Source: Symbiodinium natans
Taxonomy: Eukaryota > Sar > Dinophyceae > Suessiales > Symbiodiniaceae
Direction: 5' to 3'
Assembly: GCA_905221605.1 (NCBI GenBank)
Contig: CAJNDS010002088.1
Location: 594,001-658,000, forward strand
Length of the DNA: 64,000 bases
Position 1 is the stretch's first letter. Each line of letters starts with the position of its first letter. The translations under genes and the position numbers were made by a program. This document shows, piece by piece, positions 30,405 through 40,342 of the stretch. Below the pieces are notes generated by a model, which did not search any database, was not told where the DNA came from, and saw only the letters and a program-made list of their open reading frames with translations.

Positions 30405-30556
30405 TCTTGTTCATGGTACTTACTAACCAATTATAACTGTACTTATAACCCTACTTATAATTGGGATAACCCCTATAAGGCCCTTTAGGGGTATTATAAG
30501 TAAGGAGTTTTAGAAGTACAGTTATAATTGGTTAGTAGGTTCCATGAACCTTCAAG
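30405..30556. mobile_element. family A element (A2)
   Basis: Same palindromic body as A1 (TTACTAACCAATTATAACTG and its complement), right end CATGAACCTTCAAG followed by TA. The left terminus is partly eroded. Confidence 0.7.
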
Positions 30557-30769
30557 TAGTCATCAGGAGCGCGGAAAGCCGAAGTCCCCTTTTGCATGAG
30601 TAAGTCTGTTTAGTTCCCCCTAGAAACCCTACTCGAATCCCCAGAACCCAGCAAACTAATCCCACTTACGAAGTCGAAAAAGGCCCAACCAAACCCTGTA
30701 AAATTCCTCAAGCCCTAAACCCTAAACCCTAAACCCTAAACCCTAGACGCCTATACCCCAAAATCCCAG

Positions 30770-30860
30770 GTTCCATCGGATCGCCACCGAGCCAGCGGAG
30801 GGAGCGCGATGCCATGGCGCCAAGCAAAATGAGCTCCCACCACGCTACAGCGCCTTGTCA
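30770..30860 (+). CDS. exon-like island
   Basis: AATCCCAG|G acceptor; reads HRIATEPAEGARCHGAK then QNELPPRYSALS into a telomere-like tract. Confidence 0.48.
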
Positions 30861-30954
30861 GGGTTCAGGGTTCAGGGTTCAGGGTTTAGGGTTTAGGGTT
30901 TAGGGTTAAGGGTTAAGGGTTTAGGATGTAGGGTTCCGGCTAAGGACCCGGAGC

Positions 30955-31070
30955 AGGCCCTTACTCCCTTTTTTTTGTCAGGTGTAGGTTCCCTAAAATT
31001 CCCCTTTGAACCAAAAAGGGGTACCCTTTTTCGTCCTAGGTTGCTCCTGGGTTTAGCAGTGTTCTGGGGG
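30955..31070 (+). mobile_element. dispersed element containing a single minisatellite-like unit
   Basis: CTTTTTTTTGTCAGGTGTAG, GTTCCCT, AACCAAAAAGGGGTACCC and CCTAGGTTGCTCCTGGG appear in the same order as at the right edge of the large minisatellite (13890-14075). Confidence 0.5.
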
Positions 31071-31071
31071 T

Positions 31072-31262
31072 TTCTACTTGGAGCTTCATGGGTACTTCTA
31101 ACCCCAATTATAACTGGATTTATGAGTTAATAGTGTTTTTATCACATTTTTAAATTGGTTTTTACATCATTCTAGTAGTAGTGGGTAAGTTCGAGTTATC
31201 CTAAAATGCGTTATATGTATAGTTGCCATACTTCTTAAAGCTACCCATGAACCTTGAAGCGG
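31072..31262. mobile_element. diverged family A element
   Basis: CTACTTGGAGCTTCATGGGT at the left, CTACCCATGAACCTTGAAG at the right, AT-rich interior of unrelated sequence. Confidence 0.5.
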
Positions 31263-31751
31263 ACATCTTCTTGCATGAGTGGGCAAAGTAGGTGTCGCTT
31301 CGGTTGTGCTGCTTGAAGTTTGGGAAAGGTTGTCATCGTTGGCGGATCTTCTTCTGCCGTTATCTCCCTCAAGATATTTCGTTTAGGGTTTAAGGTTATT
31401 ATTTTGATTCAAGGCATACTTGGAGGTTTGTGGGTGCTATACGTCTACTTATAGCCTACTTAGAGGACTTAGGGGACTTCGCGGGCCATAAATCCCGTTA
31501 TTATTGGGGTCACAAGTACCCTGAACCTCCAAGATTTCCTCAACGAAGGGGTATTGGGCTCTCTGGGAGCCTTATCGCTGTCGGACCCCAAATGAATCAG
31601 GGTTTAGGGTTTAGGGTTTAGGGTTTAGGGGTTAGGGGTTAGGGTTAAGGGTCTCGCAAAGCTCCCAAACTGCGGGCCCATGTTCGCTTCTTTAGTCTAA
31701 GAAAGATTCAACATACCCTGTGAACGTACCCTTAAAAAGGAATTAAGGGGA

Positions 31752-32709
31752 ATGGTAGGGGTTTTTCCTCTCAAGCTTGCCATCTGGCAGCTCTGCTCTC
31801 TGATAATACTGACCTTGCTAAACATGTCGTTTGTGGATGGGTTTGTGACTGGCGTGGGACCATCAGTGGATGCCATCTACCCTTCTTATCCGACATATGC
31901 ATTCCTTGGGCTGGACGGGCGAGTCACACCCTACCAGGTGCTCCCCTCACGTGTCAATCGGGCTTTGTGGCAGCTTGACTTTGTCAGAGTCAGGATCCGA
32001 GATTGGCTCGGAGGACTATGGCGGAGATGTAGGTCGCTTGGAGTTGGATGGCAGCCCTTCGCCACATGAGCCAACGTATGTGGCGATCACGCCTCCTCCT
32101 GGACTGAGCCGGGACATCGATGACGTGGCGAAGGTTTACCCAGTGGCCGAGCTTGCCTCACTCGGTCTACCCTTCCTGGCTTCTCCAAGTGGCCGCGCCA
32201 ACAAGAAGAATTCCCCCCCCCCCCCCCCCGACTCCTCCGCAACTTCCGGAACTTCAACTTTGCCATCATCTTCAAAGGCTATGACCCGGAGAAGCATGCC
32301 GCCTTCGAGCTTGTCCCTCGCTTAATCGGCCGCAATGGCGACAACATGAAGAAAATCTACAGAACTGGGGCCGACGTACGCGTTCGCGGTCGCGGGAGTG
32401 GCTGGAAGGAAGTCAAGTCACCCCGTGGCAACTACGAAAGTGATGAACCGCTCCAGTTGGCTGCTTCGTGCCGTTCGGGGGAGATCAGAGAAGCGGTGTC
32501 CCTGGGGCTGATTGGGGAACAAGTTTTAAAGTTCTTTGGGCCTTAGACAGCCATAAGTCTTTTTGCAACCCTTTAACATCCCCATGGGGCACCCAACTCC
32601 ACCCAGGTTCAAGGAGACAATGGTGCTGGTGAAGGGCATCGCAGAGCACTTCCGCCGCTTCTGTTGCCAACAAAAGCTTGACCACGTGGAGCTGTACGTG
32701 GTGCAGTAG
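31752..32709 (+). CDS. KH-domain RNA-binding protein, three exons, frameshift at a poly-C run
   Basis: Exon 1 (31752 or ATG 31824 to 31937) reads SYPTYAFLGLDGRVTPYQ to CAG|GTGCTC. The intron 31938-31989 ends GTCAGAG. Exon 2 (31990-32497) begins SGSEIGSEDYGGDVG and reaches ASPSGRANKKNS. A run of 17 C (32213-32229) then breaks the frame, and one frame over it continues FNFAIIFKGYDPEKHAAFEL into a KH core, LIGRNGDNMKKIYRTGADVR: the G-R-N-G loop is the invariant GxxG that binds single-stranded nucleic acid. The donor GGT|GTCCCT and acceptor ACCCAG (32606) keep phase into exon 3 (32607-32709), FKETMVLVKGIAEHFRRFC, ending ELYVVQ and TAG. A single KH domain near the C-terminus with a proline/serine-rich N-terminal half. 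The frameshift is probably a homopolymer length error rather than a pseudogene. Confidence 0.82.
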
Positions 32710-33593
32710 AGGCTGAGGGTTCGTCTGGAAACTTTTTGATTTTTTCAAGGAACCCCCAATCACTATATAATTATATAATATATATAATGTAGCCCTAGAT
32801 GCAATGATCTAGCCCAGCGTGATGTGTTTATAAGAAGGCAATAACAAAAAGCAGTACTTACAACTAGATTGTGTTGATACATGTTGACAGTACGTGTGTA
32901 TACGTATATGCTTGTTTGTATTGATTTCCTCGCTGTGTTTGTACATTTGTATTACAACGCCCAAGTCAATTCTTTGTCTTTGTGCGCAGCTGCCCTTTTA
33001 CGACAATGGCGGCGGAACCACGCTGACTTCCGATAGAGCCGCGACTCCACGGTGAGTCGCACTAGGTATAGGCAGTCACTCCCTGTTGGACCCAGCAGCC
33101 AGGGCCAGCTGTATCTTTTCATGCTAGCGATCGACAACATGTAGTCGGGTTTAGCGAATTATCAGATGCTACAAGGCGTGTACAAGTCACTGGCCAACGC
33201 TTTCTGTCGCGGCTCTCCACAGCAATTAGGACTGCACGCAACGATCAGGTACCTTTTGACAGGGGGTGCAGGGCAAGCGAAGCACCGATGGATCCCCCCA
33301 GAGCTTGGCAGAACCCTGTTTGTAGACGTGCAGGGTTAGGGTTTAGGTTTGCCCCGAAACTTATCCTTCGGTGCGACGTGCCGGATGGCCTGCACCCATA
33401 GAACCATGGTGCACCTGATCAAAGGCTCGATGTCACCTGAAGCTGGGAGTTGCAGAGGTGTTTTTTCAGCTGCTAACTTGAACTGCGAGCTGCGGCATCT
33501 GTGTGGCATCTTGCCTGATGTAACTCGTGGGATCTTGAGAATGAGGTTTGAAAAAACCAAAACTCCTCCAGTTCCCATTTCAGTCGGCTCAGC

Positions 33594-33667
33594 GTTAGCC
33601 CACGGCATGAATGGATGCAAGCGAGCAAACTGCTCGTGTTAGCCCACGGCATGAATGGATGCAAGCA
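33594..33667 (+). repeat. direct duplication of about 29 bp
   Basis: GTTAGCCCACGGCATGAATG + GATGCAAGC occurs twice, 45 bp apart, 5' of the island at 33673. Confidence 0.85.
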
Positions 33668-33672
33668 CGCAG

Positions 33673-33756
33673 AATGAACTCGTCACCACGCCAGAAGACA
33701 AGGAAAAGAAGGACGCGCACATGCAGATCGATCACTGTTCGCTCTACATAGAAAAG
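33673..33756 (+). CDS. 28-codon exon-like island downstream of the KH gene
   Basis: AGCACGCAG acceptor and AAG|GTCAGC donor enclose exactly 28 codons, phase 0 at both ends: TPEDKEKKDAHMQIDHC. An ORF at 33349-33642 upstream is open on both strands and is not called. Confidence 0.5.
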
Positions 33757-33759
33757 GTC

Positions 33760-34640
33760 AGCAAAGCTTCTTGTAAAATCCTCCCTTAGATTCTCCTCTT
33801 TATAGGTTAAGGGGTATGGGTTTGGAATGTGTTGAACAATTATTAGATTTAGGCTTCTTAAGGGCGTTCGTTGGCATGTTGAGGCCTAGTTTTGGGGAAG
33901 AGAAACCGCATGCCTTTCCACCAAAGGAGCAAACATTCAACCTCGACAACAGGTCTTCTCAAAGCTAAGCCTCAAAGCGACACCTCAGAGAGTCTATGAG
34001 CCACCCAAGTTCCTCTAAGTAGCTATAAGTAGAGTTACAATTGGGGTTGCAAGTCCCATGAACCTCCAAGTAGGGTGTATCGGGGTTAGAGGGTTTTTAG
34101 GGTTTATAAGGTCTACAAGGTTTATAGGGTTTGTAGGGTTTGTTGGGCTTGTGTTGGGTTTGTAGAATTGGTAGGGTTTGTAACGGGGCTTATGGGTTAG
34201 CTATAGGCTTTACAGGGCTGTGAGGCTTAGGGTTCCAGGGTTCTGTGGTTATAGGTGTTATAGGGCTATAGGTTTGTGGGGTTATACGGGTTACGGGATA
34301 ATAGGGTTGTAGGTTTAGAGGGTTCATAGCAGGGGAGGAGCAGGGGGAAGGGGTGGGGGCTGAATCGGGCTGAATAGGAAAAAGCATCCAAGATGTAGTA
34401 GGCCCCTAAACTCTAATCCCTACACCCTAAAACCCTAAACCAGGGCTCTCTGGGTTCGGGCGCGACTTCCAGTGGTACAGGGTTTAGGGTTTAGGGTTCA
34501 GGGTTTAGAGTTTAGGGTTTAGGGTTTAGGGTTTAGGGTTTAGGGTTTAGGGTTTAGGGTTTAGGGTTTTGGGTTTAGGGTTTAGGGTTTAGGGTTTAGG
34601 GTACCATTGTGTTACTGCATGTGTTTCTGCTCGCTTGGGG
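33760..34640. other. intergenic or intronic stretch without convincing exons
   Basis: Holds an AT-rich region, a half family A end (CATGAACCTCCAAGTAGG, about 34057-34074), a 300-bp run of degenerate GGGTTTATAGGG-type repeats (34085-34330) and a TTTAGGG array (34480-34605). Confidence 0.55.
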
Positions 34641-34648
34641 ACTTAAAG

Positions 34649-34681
34649 CTGGTGAGCTGTGGAGGTCCGCGCTTTGCAAGC
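34649..34681 (+). CDS. short exon-like island
   Basis: After GACTTAAAG reads LVSCGGPRFAS to AGC|GTCTAG. Too short to be firm. Confidence 0.3.
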
Positions 34682-34905
34682 GTCTAGGGTTTAGGGTTTA
34701 GGGTTTAGGGTGTAGGGTTTAGGGTTTAGGGTTTAGGGGAGTTGGGGAGCCTGCGCTTCCCATTGCCTCATCTCTTAGGCATTTTTCTCAAACCCAAAGC
34801 CTGAACCCTAAAGCCTCAGCTATTCCCAATACCTAAACCCTGAACCCTAAACCCTAAACCCTGAACCCTAAACCCTAAACCCTAAAAACACCAGACTTAA
34901 GGCAC

Positions 34906-34980
34906 CTTCTCCTTGGGGAACTCGGTGCTGGAAGCACAGGCGCTGCGTGACTCCAAGCGCTCCTCGGCATCTCCGGCAAT
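34906..34980 (-). CDS. 25-codon exon, minus strand
   Basis: GGCTTTCTGCAG acceptor and AAG|GTGCCT donor, exactly 25 codons, phase 0: IAGDAEERLESRSACASS then TEFPKEK. Both splice signals fit only on the minus strand. Confidence 0.55.
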
Positions 34981-35004
34981 CTGCAGAAAGCCACGTAGGG
35001 GGTT

Positions 35005-35066
35005 TAGGGTTTAGGGTTTAGGGTTTAGGGTTTAGGGTTTAGGGTTTAGGGTTTAGGGTTTAGGGT
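35005..35066 (+). repeat. telomere-like array (TTTAGGG)n
   Basis: About nine units between the minus-strand island at 34906-34980 and element K copy 1. Confidence 0.9.
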
Positions 35067-35248
35067 GTTTTTGTTAATGGGGGTTTAGGGTTGATTAGGG
35101 GTTCTAAGTTGGGATATGGAGATTCTTAAAGGGTCTTCTAGGGGATACTAGGTAGACTTACGAAGTCAGAAGGGGCTTCCAAACAAGGTTTCGGGGTTCC
35201 GGCTCTCGGGTTCAGCTTTACGGTTTGGGGTTTAGGCTTTAGGGCAAC

Positions 35249-35543
35249 CCTAAATTTAAGAGCCTCCGGCTCAAGCCACCGACCCCGCTGGAGCATAGTT
35301 GAGACCCGCTCGCATGGAAGATCATCCCCAGCAGAGTTCTGTGAATCGTTTGGGGGGGGGTAGGGGGTAGCGCCAGGACAAGCTCAAGCCAAAAAAGGCA
35401 GGCGGGGGGGGGAGAGGGGGGGGGGGGTGGGGACCCCCCCCCCCCCCCCCCCCTCCCCCCCGCGTTTTGGGGGGTAAGGAGGGAAAGAGGGAGGTTTTCA
35501 CTTTCTTTTCCCATCCAACACGCCGCCAGGGTCGGCGGACCCT
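35249..35543. mobile_element. element K, copy 1
   Basis: Begins AAATTTAAGAGCCTCCGGCT and ends CGCCGCCAGGGTCGGCGGAC. The centre is a G-run/C-run block. About 90% similar at both ends to copy 2 (52326-52624) but with a different homopolymer core. Both copies abut CCCTAAA tracts. Confidence 0.72.
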
Positions 35544-35605
35544 AAACCCTAAACCCTAAATCCTAAACCCTAAACCCTGCGATCTTGAACGTTCAGCGAA
35601 GTCAG

Positions 35606-35703
35606 GCTATCCGGCCTCCTCTAACATCGCGAAGTCGCTGGCCCGACAGCTACTGGTCGACCACGAGGCCTGCACCCGTTACATTGGGCTTCCTGAGCCC
35701 TAA
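35606..35703 (+). CDS. exon-like island, plus strand
   Basis: GAAGTCAG acceptor; reads SSNIAKSLARQLLVDHEAC then TRYIGLPEP with very high third-position G/C, TAA at 35701 where the CCCTAAA array begins. Lies between two minus-strand islands. Confidence 0.52.
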
Positions 35704-35815
35704 ACCCTAAACCCTGAACCCTAAACCCTAAACCCTAAACCCTAAACCCTAAACCCTAAACCCTAAACCCTAAACCCTAAACCCTAAACCCTAAACCCTA
35801 AACCCTAGCCCTAAA
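35700..35815 (-). repeat. telomere-like array (CCCTAAA)n
   Basis: About sixteen units with one CCCTGAA and one truncated unit. Confidence 0.92.
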
Positions 35816-35837
35816 CCCGAAACCCTCAACACCAAAC

Positions 35838-35933
35838 CAGGGGACTTCGGGAACTCAATCGGCGCAGGAGCCGCTCCGCGCTCTCGGGCTCTCCTTGGAT
35901 GCGATTCACGCGGCTGCTGAGCTCGAAGATGCC
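35838..35933 (-). CDS. 32-codon exon, minus strand
   Basis: ATACTCAG acceptor and CTG|GTTTGG donor, exactly 32 codons: GIFELSSRVNRIQGEPES then AERLLRRLSS. Uniform G/C third positions and both splice signals fit on this strand. Confidence 0.56.
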
Positions 35934-36224
35934 CTGAGTATTAGGGTTTATTAGGTTTAGGGTTTAGGGTTTAGGGCGAGGGTTTAGGGTTTCGGGTTCA
36001 GGGTTTAGGGTCTAGGGTTTAGGCTTTAGGGCTAGGGTTTAGGGTTTAGGGATCCGGGCTTAGGGTTCAGGGTCTAGGGTTTAGGGCTTGGGGTTTGGGG
36101 TTTGGGGTTGAGGGTTTGGGGCGTAAGATTGGGGTTTGGGGTTTTCGGGTGTAGTTAGCTTTTTGAGTCTTACAAACCCCATCAAGCCCAAGCAGAGGCT
36201 GAATGTCTACAATGTTTAGGGTCT

Positions 36225-36620
36225 ATGCTTGGAGGTTCATGGTTAGAAGTTTAGTTCCCACACTGCTATCTCAACTTATATCTGGATTTGTAGGGTTTTG
36301 ATGGGTTCATAGGGTTTACAGGGTTTACAGGGTTTAGGGTTTAGTGTTTAGGGTTTATGTGGTTTAGGGTCCTTTCTGGTTGGTTCACAGGTTTAGAGGG
36401 TTTAGAGGGTTTAGAGGGCTCACGGGGTTTATGGTCCTGCAGGTGTCCTCATGATAAGTTTCAAGGGACTAAAGGAGGGACCCTTACAAGGGACCTTAGG
36501 GGTTCTTCAGGGGCTTATTCGGGGCTATTAAGGTATATAGAGACTATACAACCTCTGTAGGGGCTATATAATAGGGGAATAAGTTTAAGGGTCCCTTCTG
36601 GGGTCACTCCCTTTTCCCCT
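36225..36620. other. stretch of degenerate repeats without a convincing exon
   Basis: Family A end (CTTGGAGGTTCATGG, 36229), then GGGTTTAGA/GGGTTTACA tandem variants (36290-36420) and a copy of the AGGAGGGACCC...GGGACC segment also present near 8330. Confidence 0.5.
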
Positions 36621-36632
36621 TGAAAGTTGCAG

Positions 36633-36683
36633 CCTGCTCCTGAATTGTGGCGGGGACTTTCTGGGATTCTGTCATGCCCCTGA
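36633..36683 (+). CDS. short terminal exon-like island
   Basis: TTGAAAGTTGCAG acceptor; reads PAPELWRGLSGILSCP then TGA at 36681. Confidence 0.42.
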   Translation, partial: PAPELWRGLSGILSCP

Positions 36684-36872
36684 ACCTCTCAACTGTCGAC
36701 ACCCTTGCCAAAACACCTCAAGCACTTGAAGAACCCTCAGATCCAGAAGCCTGAGAGTCTTGGGTTTAGGGTTTAGGGTTTAGGGATTAGGGTTTAGGGT
36801 TTAGGGTTTAGGGTTTAGGGTTTCGGCCTTAAATCCTTAAACCCTAAACCCTAAACCCGAAAGGTCCTAAAG

Positions 36873-36958
36873 TAGAAGCCCGCATGGACAGCGAGGTGGC
36901 AGACATGGCGGACCTTTCCTCGCGTCAGTGCCTGGGATTCCAAAGTGGCGTGCTAAAG
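36873..36958 (+). CDS. 28-codon exon-like island
   Basis: After CCTAAAG reads EARMDSEVADMADLSSRQC then LGFQSGVLK to AAG|GTTTAG. G/C-rich third positions. Confidence 0.52.
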
Positions 36959-37130
36959 GTTTAGGGTTTAGGGTTTAGGGTTTGGGGTTTAGGGTTTTAG
37001 GGTTTAGGGTTTGGGGTTTGGGGTTTGGGGTTCCGGGTTTAGGGTTTAGAGCCCGCAAGGCCCGATTCCTCACAATAAGCTGAACACCCCCCAACCCGCC
37101 TCCTAACATTGAATGGCTCCCGAGACTCGA

Positions 37131-37212
37131 AGGGTAGTTATATGGGCCCTAGATATGGTCTGAAGTATGGGCCCTTGGGATGTATAGGGTATATAAGGGG
37201 TATAAAAAACCC
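37131..37212. mobile_element. family F element, 5' part
   Basis: GGGTAGTTATATGGGCCCTA at the left and TGTATAGGGTATATAAGGGG; the right half is replaced by a CCCTAAA tract at 37207. Confidence 0.6.
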
Positions 37213-37338
37213 TAAACCCTAAACCGCAAACCCCAAACCCCAAACCCTAAACCCCAAACCCCAAACCCTAAACCCTAAACCCTAAACCCTAAACCCTACC
37301 AATAGTTTCCAGCGGAAACCCGAAACCTTCAACGCCAG

Positions 37339-37407
37339 CCCACGGCTCCGAGGAGGCATCGCATCACGGCCCAGCTGCGTGAGCTCCTCCCCAGCTTGCC
37401 CCCGCAG
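37339..37407 (+). CDS. 23-codon exon-like island
   Basis: AACGCCAG acceptor and CAG|GTGCCT donor, exactly 23 codons (HRITAQLRELLPSLPPQ). Confidence 0.5.
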
Positions 37408-37555
37408 GTGCCTTGTTACCCTAAACCCTAGCCCTAAACCCTAAACCCTAAACCCTAAATCCTAAACCCTAAACCCTGATCCCTAAACCCTGCTGTAGGG
37501 CTTAGCTTCGGGTTTCGTTCTCAAGTTTCATTCACCAACCTTGTAAGTGGCTAGT

Positions 37556-37735
37556 GCCTTTTTATTCTTGAAGGTATATGCCTGAATTGAGGGACTTTAC
37601 AGCCTTTGGGAAGGCTGTAGTGAGCGCACTTTTTGGAGGCTGTTCTTGTTGACCTGCCTCGTGCCTGCGCTCGTGCTGGCATTTCGGACGAGGACGCTTC
37701 CCGAGCTGGAGGGCAAGTTCTTAGCTTTTTGAGTC
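37556..37735. CDS. coding-like stretch, strand unresolved
   Basis: Plus strand: after TTTACAG reads FGKAVVSALFGGCS. Minus strand: after GCTAAG reads LRTCPPAREASSSEMPARA and on through KKCAHYSLPKGCK. Both look like protein and the choice cannot be made by eye. Confidence 0.33.
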
Positions 37736-38085
37736 CGTGTTTAGGGTTTAGAGTTTGAGGTTTGGGGTTTAGGCCCGAGGGTTTTTGGTGTTGGGCTTTC
37801 AAGGTAGGTTCAAGGATCGGCTTGAACAGTTTAAAGCATCCCTGACTTTGTTTAGGTGGGGAGTCCTTTCGACCCGTTCCACTTCGGAGCGCTCTGCCCT
37901 AAACCTCAACCCGAAACAATAGTTCCCTGCCCTCTTTGTCTCACTCTTCTCTATCTCCTCGCTGTCTGTTCTCGCTCGTTCTCTTTCTGTTCTCAGGCTC
38001 TCTTGCTCTCTTGCTCTAAAACCCTAAACCCTAAACCCTAAACCCTCTCTGTTTCTCCTTATGCATATTCCCTGTCGGACTCCAG

Positions 38086-38115
38086 AACCTGCAGGAGTGG
38101 GCGGACCAGAGCAAG
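38086..38115 (+). CDS. 10-codon exon-like island
   Basis: GGACTCCAG acceptor and AAG|GTTGGT donor, NLQEWADQSK, phase 0 at both ends. Micro-exon size. Confidence 0.42.
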
Positions 38116-38139
38116 GTTGGTCAACTTAAACTCAAAGAC

Positions 38140-38375
38140 CCCTTCTTCCCCTGAATGAAGGAACATACCTTGAACAGCTTACGGTAGAGTCCTTACTTGA
38201 AGGTTCATGGTACCTACTAGCCAATTATAACTGTACTTATAACCCCACTTACAATACCCCTAAAGGGCCTTATAGGGGTTATCCCAATTATAAGTAGGGT
38301 TATAAGTACAGTTATAAGTGGTTAGTAAGTACCATGAACCTTCAAGTAATGAAGGGAAATTGGGCTCTCGCTGAA
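38140..38375. mobile_element. family D element carrying a nested family A copy
   Basis: Left D part CCCCTGAATGAAGGAACATA and right D part GGGAAATTGGGCTCTC flank the A element at 38196-38346. Confidence 0.6.
38196..38346. mobile_element. family A element (A3), TA-flanked, nested in D
   Basis: CTTGAAGGTTCATGGTACCT to GTACCATGAACCTTCAAG with TA on each side. The centre AATACCCCTAAAGGGCCTTA is the apex of the palindrome. Confidence 0.78.
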
Positions 38376-38609
38376 ATCCCGAATGCTCTGGTTTTCAAAG
38401 GCCCTTGGCGGGTCTTTTCCGCTAGGGGGCTGCCTGGGGCGGAACCCAAGAGAGTCGAACTGGTGCATCTCACACCCCTAAACCCTAAACCCTAAACCCT
38501 AAACACGGATCCCTTTGTCCCCCTTTAGTGCCAACCACCGGGGTCCACAGTTTGGAGTTCAGGGTTGAAGGGTTTTGTAACTTTCCTTGGCATCGTACCC
38601 CGCAGCTGG

Positions 38610-38660
38610 CAAGTCGCAATGAAATGTCCGACACCACAATTTCTACGCAACATCACATCC

Positions 38661-38695
<35 letters not shown>
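38610..38695 (+). CDS. exon-like island running into a GA microsatellite
   Basis: After ACCCCGCAG reads LASRNEMSDTTISTQHHI then KERERE encoded by the (GA)n run at 38664-38693. The repeat end of the exon may be overextended. Confidence 0.42.
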
Positions 38696-38701
<6 letters not shown>

Positions 38702-38841
38702 GATACTTCCTGGCTCTTTTGCAGGGATTCGAGATAGTTCGGTGCCCTATCTAGTCCCTTGAAAAGGTTTGTGAACCCTAAACCCTAAACCCTAAACCCT
38801 AAACCCTAAACCCTACACCATAGCCCTAATCTCCTTTCAAG

Positions 38842-38904
38842 AGCTGGTATGGAGCTCGTCTGGCGCAGGACTTCTTCCCTGAGTTCGCGGACCGCTTGAG
38901 TCAG
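38842..38904 (+). CDS. 21-codon exon
   Basis: CTTTCAAG acceptor and CAG|GTATGG donor, exactly 21 codons, phase 0: SWYGARLAQDFFPEFADRL. Good composition and borders. Confidence 0.56.
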
Positions 38905-38959
38905 GTATGGCCGTCGGCGGCACCTCGACCCGGAGGGGTTCGAACTCCAGCGCTGTGGG

Positions 38960-39080
38960 GTTTTCGGGTTTGGGGTTTTAGGGTTTTAGGGTTTTAGGGT
39001 TTAGGGTTTTAGGGTTTTAGGTTTTTAGGGTTTTAGGGTTTTAGGGTTTTAGGGTGTTTAGGGTTTTAGGGTTTTAGGGT
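38960..39080 (+). repeat. array of TTTTAGGG variant
   Basis: About twelve 8-bp units (one extra T) with a few 7-bp units. Confidence 0.92.
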
Positions 39081-39171
39081 GATCTTGAAAGGCTAGTAGT
39101 TTTTAATTTTTCAAGAACGCGCTCTAGCGGAGGCGCGTGGGAAAACCTTCATAAGGTGAAGCCTCGGGCCC

Positions 39172-39324
39172 CAAGGGTTAGGGTTTAGGGTTTAGGGTTT
39201 AGGGTTTAGGGTTTAGGGTTTAGGGTTTAGGGTTTAGCCTAAACCCTAGGGTTTAGGGTTTAGGGTTTAGGGTTTAGGGTTTAGGGTTTAGGGTTTAGGG
39301 TTTAGGGTTTAGGGTTTAGGGTAC
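39172..39324. repeat. telomere-like array with an inversion point
   Basis: TTTAGGG units, then a short CCTAAACCCTA at 39238-39248, then TTTAGGG again: the orientation flips twice within about 15 bp. Confidence 0.9.
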
Positions 39325-39382
39325 CTCCAGTGTTGCAAGCTGTGCACGGTTTCAACCCCACACCCCTTCCCGAGAATTACAG

Positions 39383-39490
39383 TCCCAATTAGTCCCAAAT
39401 ACTTGTGCTGACTTCCAAGCATTCCTCGAAGCTGGTTCCAAGCGTGGCTCTAACGTTGAATCGCCAAGTTTTCGGGGAGTAGGCGAGAAG
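39383..39490 (+). CDS. 36-codon exon
   Basis: AATTACAG acceptor and AAG|GTTTTG donor, exactly 36 codons, phase 0: PNTCADFQAFLEAGSKRG then SNVESPSFRGVGEK. First of a same-strand exon group extending to 40969. Unknown protein. Confidence 0.58.
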
Positions 39491-39938
39491 GTTTTGTTTC
39501 GGGTTTAGGGGTTCAGGAATTTGGGCTTCGGGTACCTGAATGAAGGCAGTGATGCATAAGTGAAGGAATAGAGCAGAAAGTACATGGTGGGGTCTTTTTT
39601 CTCACTTGAGGCAAGCGTCAACGATTTGCTTAAGGAATTCTTCAAAAATGATCATTATGCTTGGGTTTCTAGTTTTGCTTCGTAATCAACATGCATGTCT
39701 TTTCTGCTGGGGCGGGGTACTTTTCTTTGGTTCCATACATAGTGCACCACCCTTATATTGAGGGCCAAAAACGGGGCCTTAATCTAGAGAGCTACCCATC
39801 GAGCGGGGGGCTTCCAAACCCAAAACCTTAAATTTAGGCGTTTAAGGATTTAGGGTTAGGGCTGAGGGTTTAGGACTTCGGGTTTAGGCACTTCGGGGTC
39901 GAGGGTTTAGGGTGTAGGGTATGGCCTCATGAGGACAG

Positions 39939-39998
39939 CCGCCAGCTGACGGCTTGCTGGCGATCGCTTCTACACTGGCGGGTCGGGCCACCAGGCGG
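39939..39998 (+). CDS. 20-codon exon
   Basis: GAGGACAG acceptor and CGG|GTCTGA donor: ADGLLAIASTLAGRATRR. Followed by a possible small exon (FGDAGY, about 40012-40031) and then family E copy E4. Confidence 0.52.
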
Positions 39999-40042
39999 GT
40001 CTGAATCTGCAGTTTGGGGACGCGGGTTACAGGGTTTGAGGT

Positions 40043-40142
40043 CGGGATGTTACCCCTTATACTAACAGTCCTTATTGGGGATTTCAATTCCCCCTCTTAT
40101 AATCCCTATTAAGGACTGCTAGTATAAGGGGGAACATCGCAA
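40043..40142. mobile_element. family E element (E4)
   Basis: GGGATGTTACCCCTTATACT...AGTATAAGGGGGAACATC; the interior has AATTCCCCCTCTTATAATCC. Confidence 0.72.
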
Positions 40143-40212
40143 GGTATAGGGTTGTAGGGAAAAGGGCTTAGGGTTGAGGTTTGCCTATGTAAGAAGATGC
40201 CTTACTTCGCAG

Positions 40213-40258
40213 ATAATATAGTAGCTTCATATCGGGGTTCAATGCGGTTCCATCGGAG
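40213..40258 (+). CDS. exon-like island
   Basis: TTACTTCGCAG acceptor; reads NIVASYRGSMRFHR to AG|GTTTAT. Confidence 0.48.
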
Positions 40259-40342
40259 GTTTATGGAATGCACTTGCTGAAGCATCCTGAGAGCGGATAG
40301 GCAGCTTGTGTAGGTCGAAAATCTGGAAAGCAGTCGCGGCAG

